Source: Chlorobiota bacterium
Lineage (GTDB): Bacteria; Bacteroidota; Ignavibacteria; Ignavibacteriales; Ignavibacteriaceae
Length of the DNA stretch: 6,734 nucleotides
Assembly (NCBI GenBank): GCA_008363265.1
Contig: RHKR01000124.1
Span: 1 to 6,734, forward strand
Direction: 5' to 3'
The notes under the pieces were generated by a model. It was not told the DNA's origin, ran no database searches, and saw nothing but the letters and a program-made list of their open reading frames with translations. Below are positions 6,290 to 6,734 of this stretch, in pieces (position 1 is the first letter of the stretch; every line of letters begins with the position of its first letter). The position numbers and the translations under genes were made by a program.

Positions 6290-6734
6290 CTATATGACTT
6301 TGGTCTGTTCTTCAGCAATGGTTTTAAGTTCACCGAGGTGGTGCCGGTACCAGTTCACACCCGCGAATTTTCTGTTTATCGCGGCTATTGAAGGTTTCCT
6401 CTCGAGGAGGTTGAGGATATCGATCAGTGAAAAGTGCTTGGTTGGTGACCAGAGTTCATCGTAAACTGTTTTAATAAAAAGGTAGTCTTCCTCGTAGTCG
6501 ATGGTCCACCGGTGTGACATTGAGTAATCGAATCCCGATTCCCAGGAGACATTTCCGATCCTGAAGAGGTGCGGATTTTCCCAGAAATAGGGGGTGGTAT
6601 GTTCCCGTTCCAGATCCCTCGTCGCATCGATATTGGCTTTTCTGAGTGCTTCGATAGTCATTATTTCCACATCATTCCCATCCGGGTATGTTGGGGGATG
6701 AAGATTTGACACATAATCGAAACTGTCAACATTT
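6290..6734 (-). CDS. SpsF-type cytidylyltransferase (3' part of gene only)
   Basis: The frame is open from the right window edge to a TAG at 6290-6292, giving 147 codons of C-terminal sequence. Family members are about 240-250 residues, so roughly 100 residues, including the N-terminal nucleotide-binding loop, lie outside. The in-frame GTG at 6712 falls inside a conserved motif and is not a credible start. Recognisable SpsF (spore-coat polysaccharide F/CMP-KDO synthetase-like) patterns are FDYVSNLHPPTYPDGNDVEI just inside the edge, DLEREHTTPYFWENPHLF, SHRWTIDYEEDYLFIKTVYDEL, and AAINRKF near the end. Relatives are nucleotidyltransferases, and with a NeuB-family synthase downstream the expected job is CTP-dependent activation of the ulosonic acid. 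It is the first operon gene visible here and others may precede it. Fusion to an upstream domain cannot be excluded. Confidence 0.85.
   Translation of the reverse strand, partial: NVDSFDYVSNLHPPTYPDGNDVEIMTIEALRKANIDATRDLEREHTTPYFWENPHLFRIGNVSWESGFDYSMSHRWTIDYEEDYLFIKTVYDELWSPTKHFSLIDILNLLERKPSIAAINRKFAGVNWYRHHLGELKTIAEEQTKVI

Noticed and set aside
6710..6712. GTG at 6712 as the start of the SpsF-like gene
   Set aside because: It falls inside the conserved FDYVSN motif and the frame continues to the window edge; the product would lack the nucleotide-binding half.

Overview
The window looks like part of a genome from the Bacteroidota/Chlorobi (FCB) side of the bacterial tree. The main clue is the left-hand gene. 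It encodes an acidic calcium-loop repeat protein that ends in a Por/type IX secretion (T9SS) C-terminal sorting domain, with the AYPNPFN signature and a basic RKIIYLK tail. The YPNPFN form is especially common in Ignavibacteria-like and related lineages, but that narrower placement is inference from motif style and mid-range GC only.

Layout: positions 1-1817 (+) hold the 3' part of a secreted FG-GAP/VCBS beta-propeller-type gene whose start lies left of the window. A perfect 10-bp hairpin with T-runs on both sides (about 1834-1877) sits between it and a convergent operon and probably terminates both. Everything from 1891 to the right edge is one tightly packed minus-strand operon. In transcription order it reads: SpsF-type cytidylyltransferase (5' part missing off the right edge), class III PLP aminotransferase, PtmA-like short-chain dehydrogenase, KdsC-type HAD phosphatase, NeuB-family PEP-condensing synthase, sterol-desaturase-type membrane di-iron oxygenase. 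Junctions are +18, +1, -7, -11 and 0 bp, so the genes are almost certainly co-transcribed and mostly translationally coupled.

Working model: this is a cassette for a CMP-activated ulosonic (sialic-acid-like) sugar for a surface glycan. The NeuB-family synthase would condense PEP with a sugar aldehyde, and its overlapping KdsC-type partner would dephosphorylate the product. The SDR and aminotransferase would introduce an amino group, and the SpsF-like enzyme would activate the acid with CTP. The arrangement differs from textbook sialic, legionaminic and pseudaminic pathways in three ways: the aminotransferase is class III (GSA-aminomutase-like) rather than DegT type, the synthase has no C-terminal SAF (antifreeze-like) domain, and a membrane di-iron hydroxylase is joined to the end. 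The sugar's identity cannot be read from the sequence. No RNA genes, mobile elements, CRISPR arrays or gene-free stretches longer than 75 bp are present.
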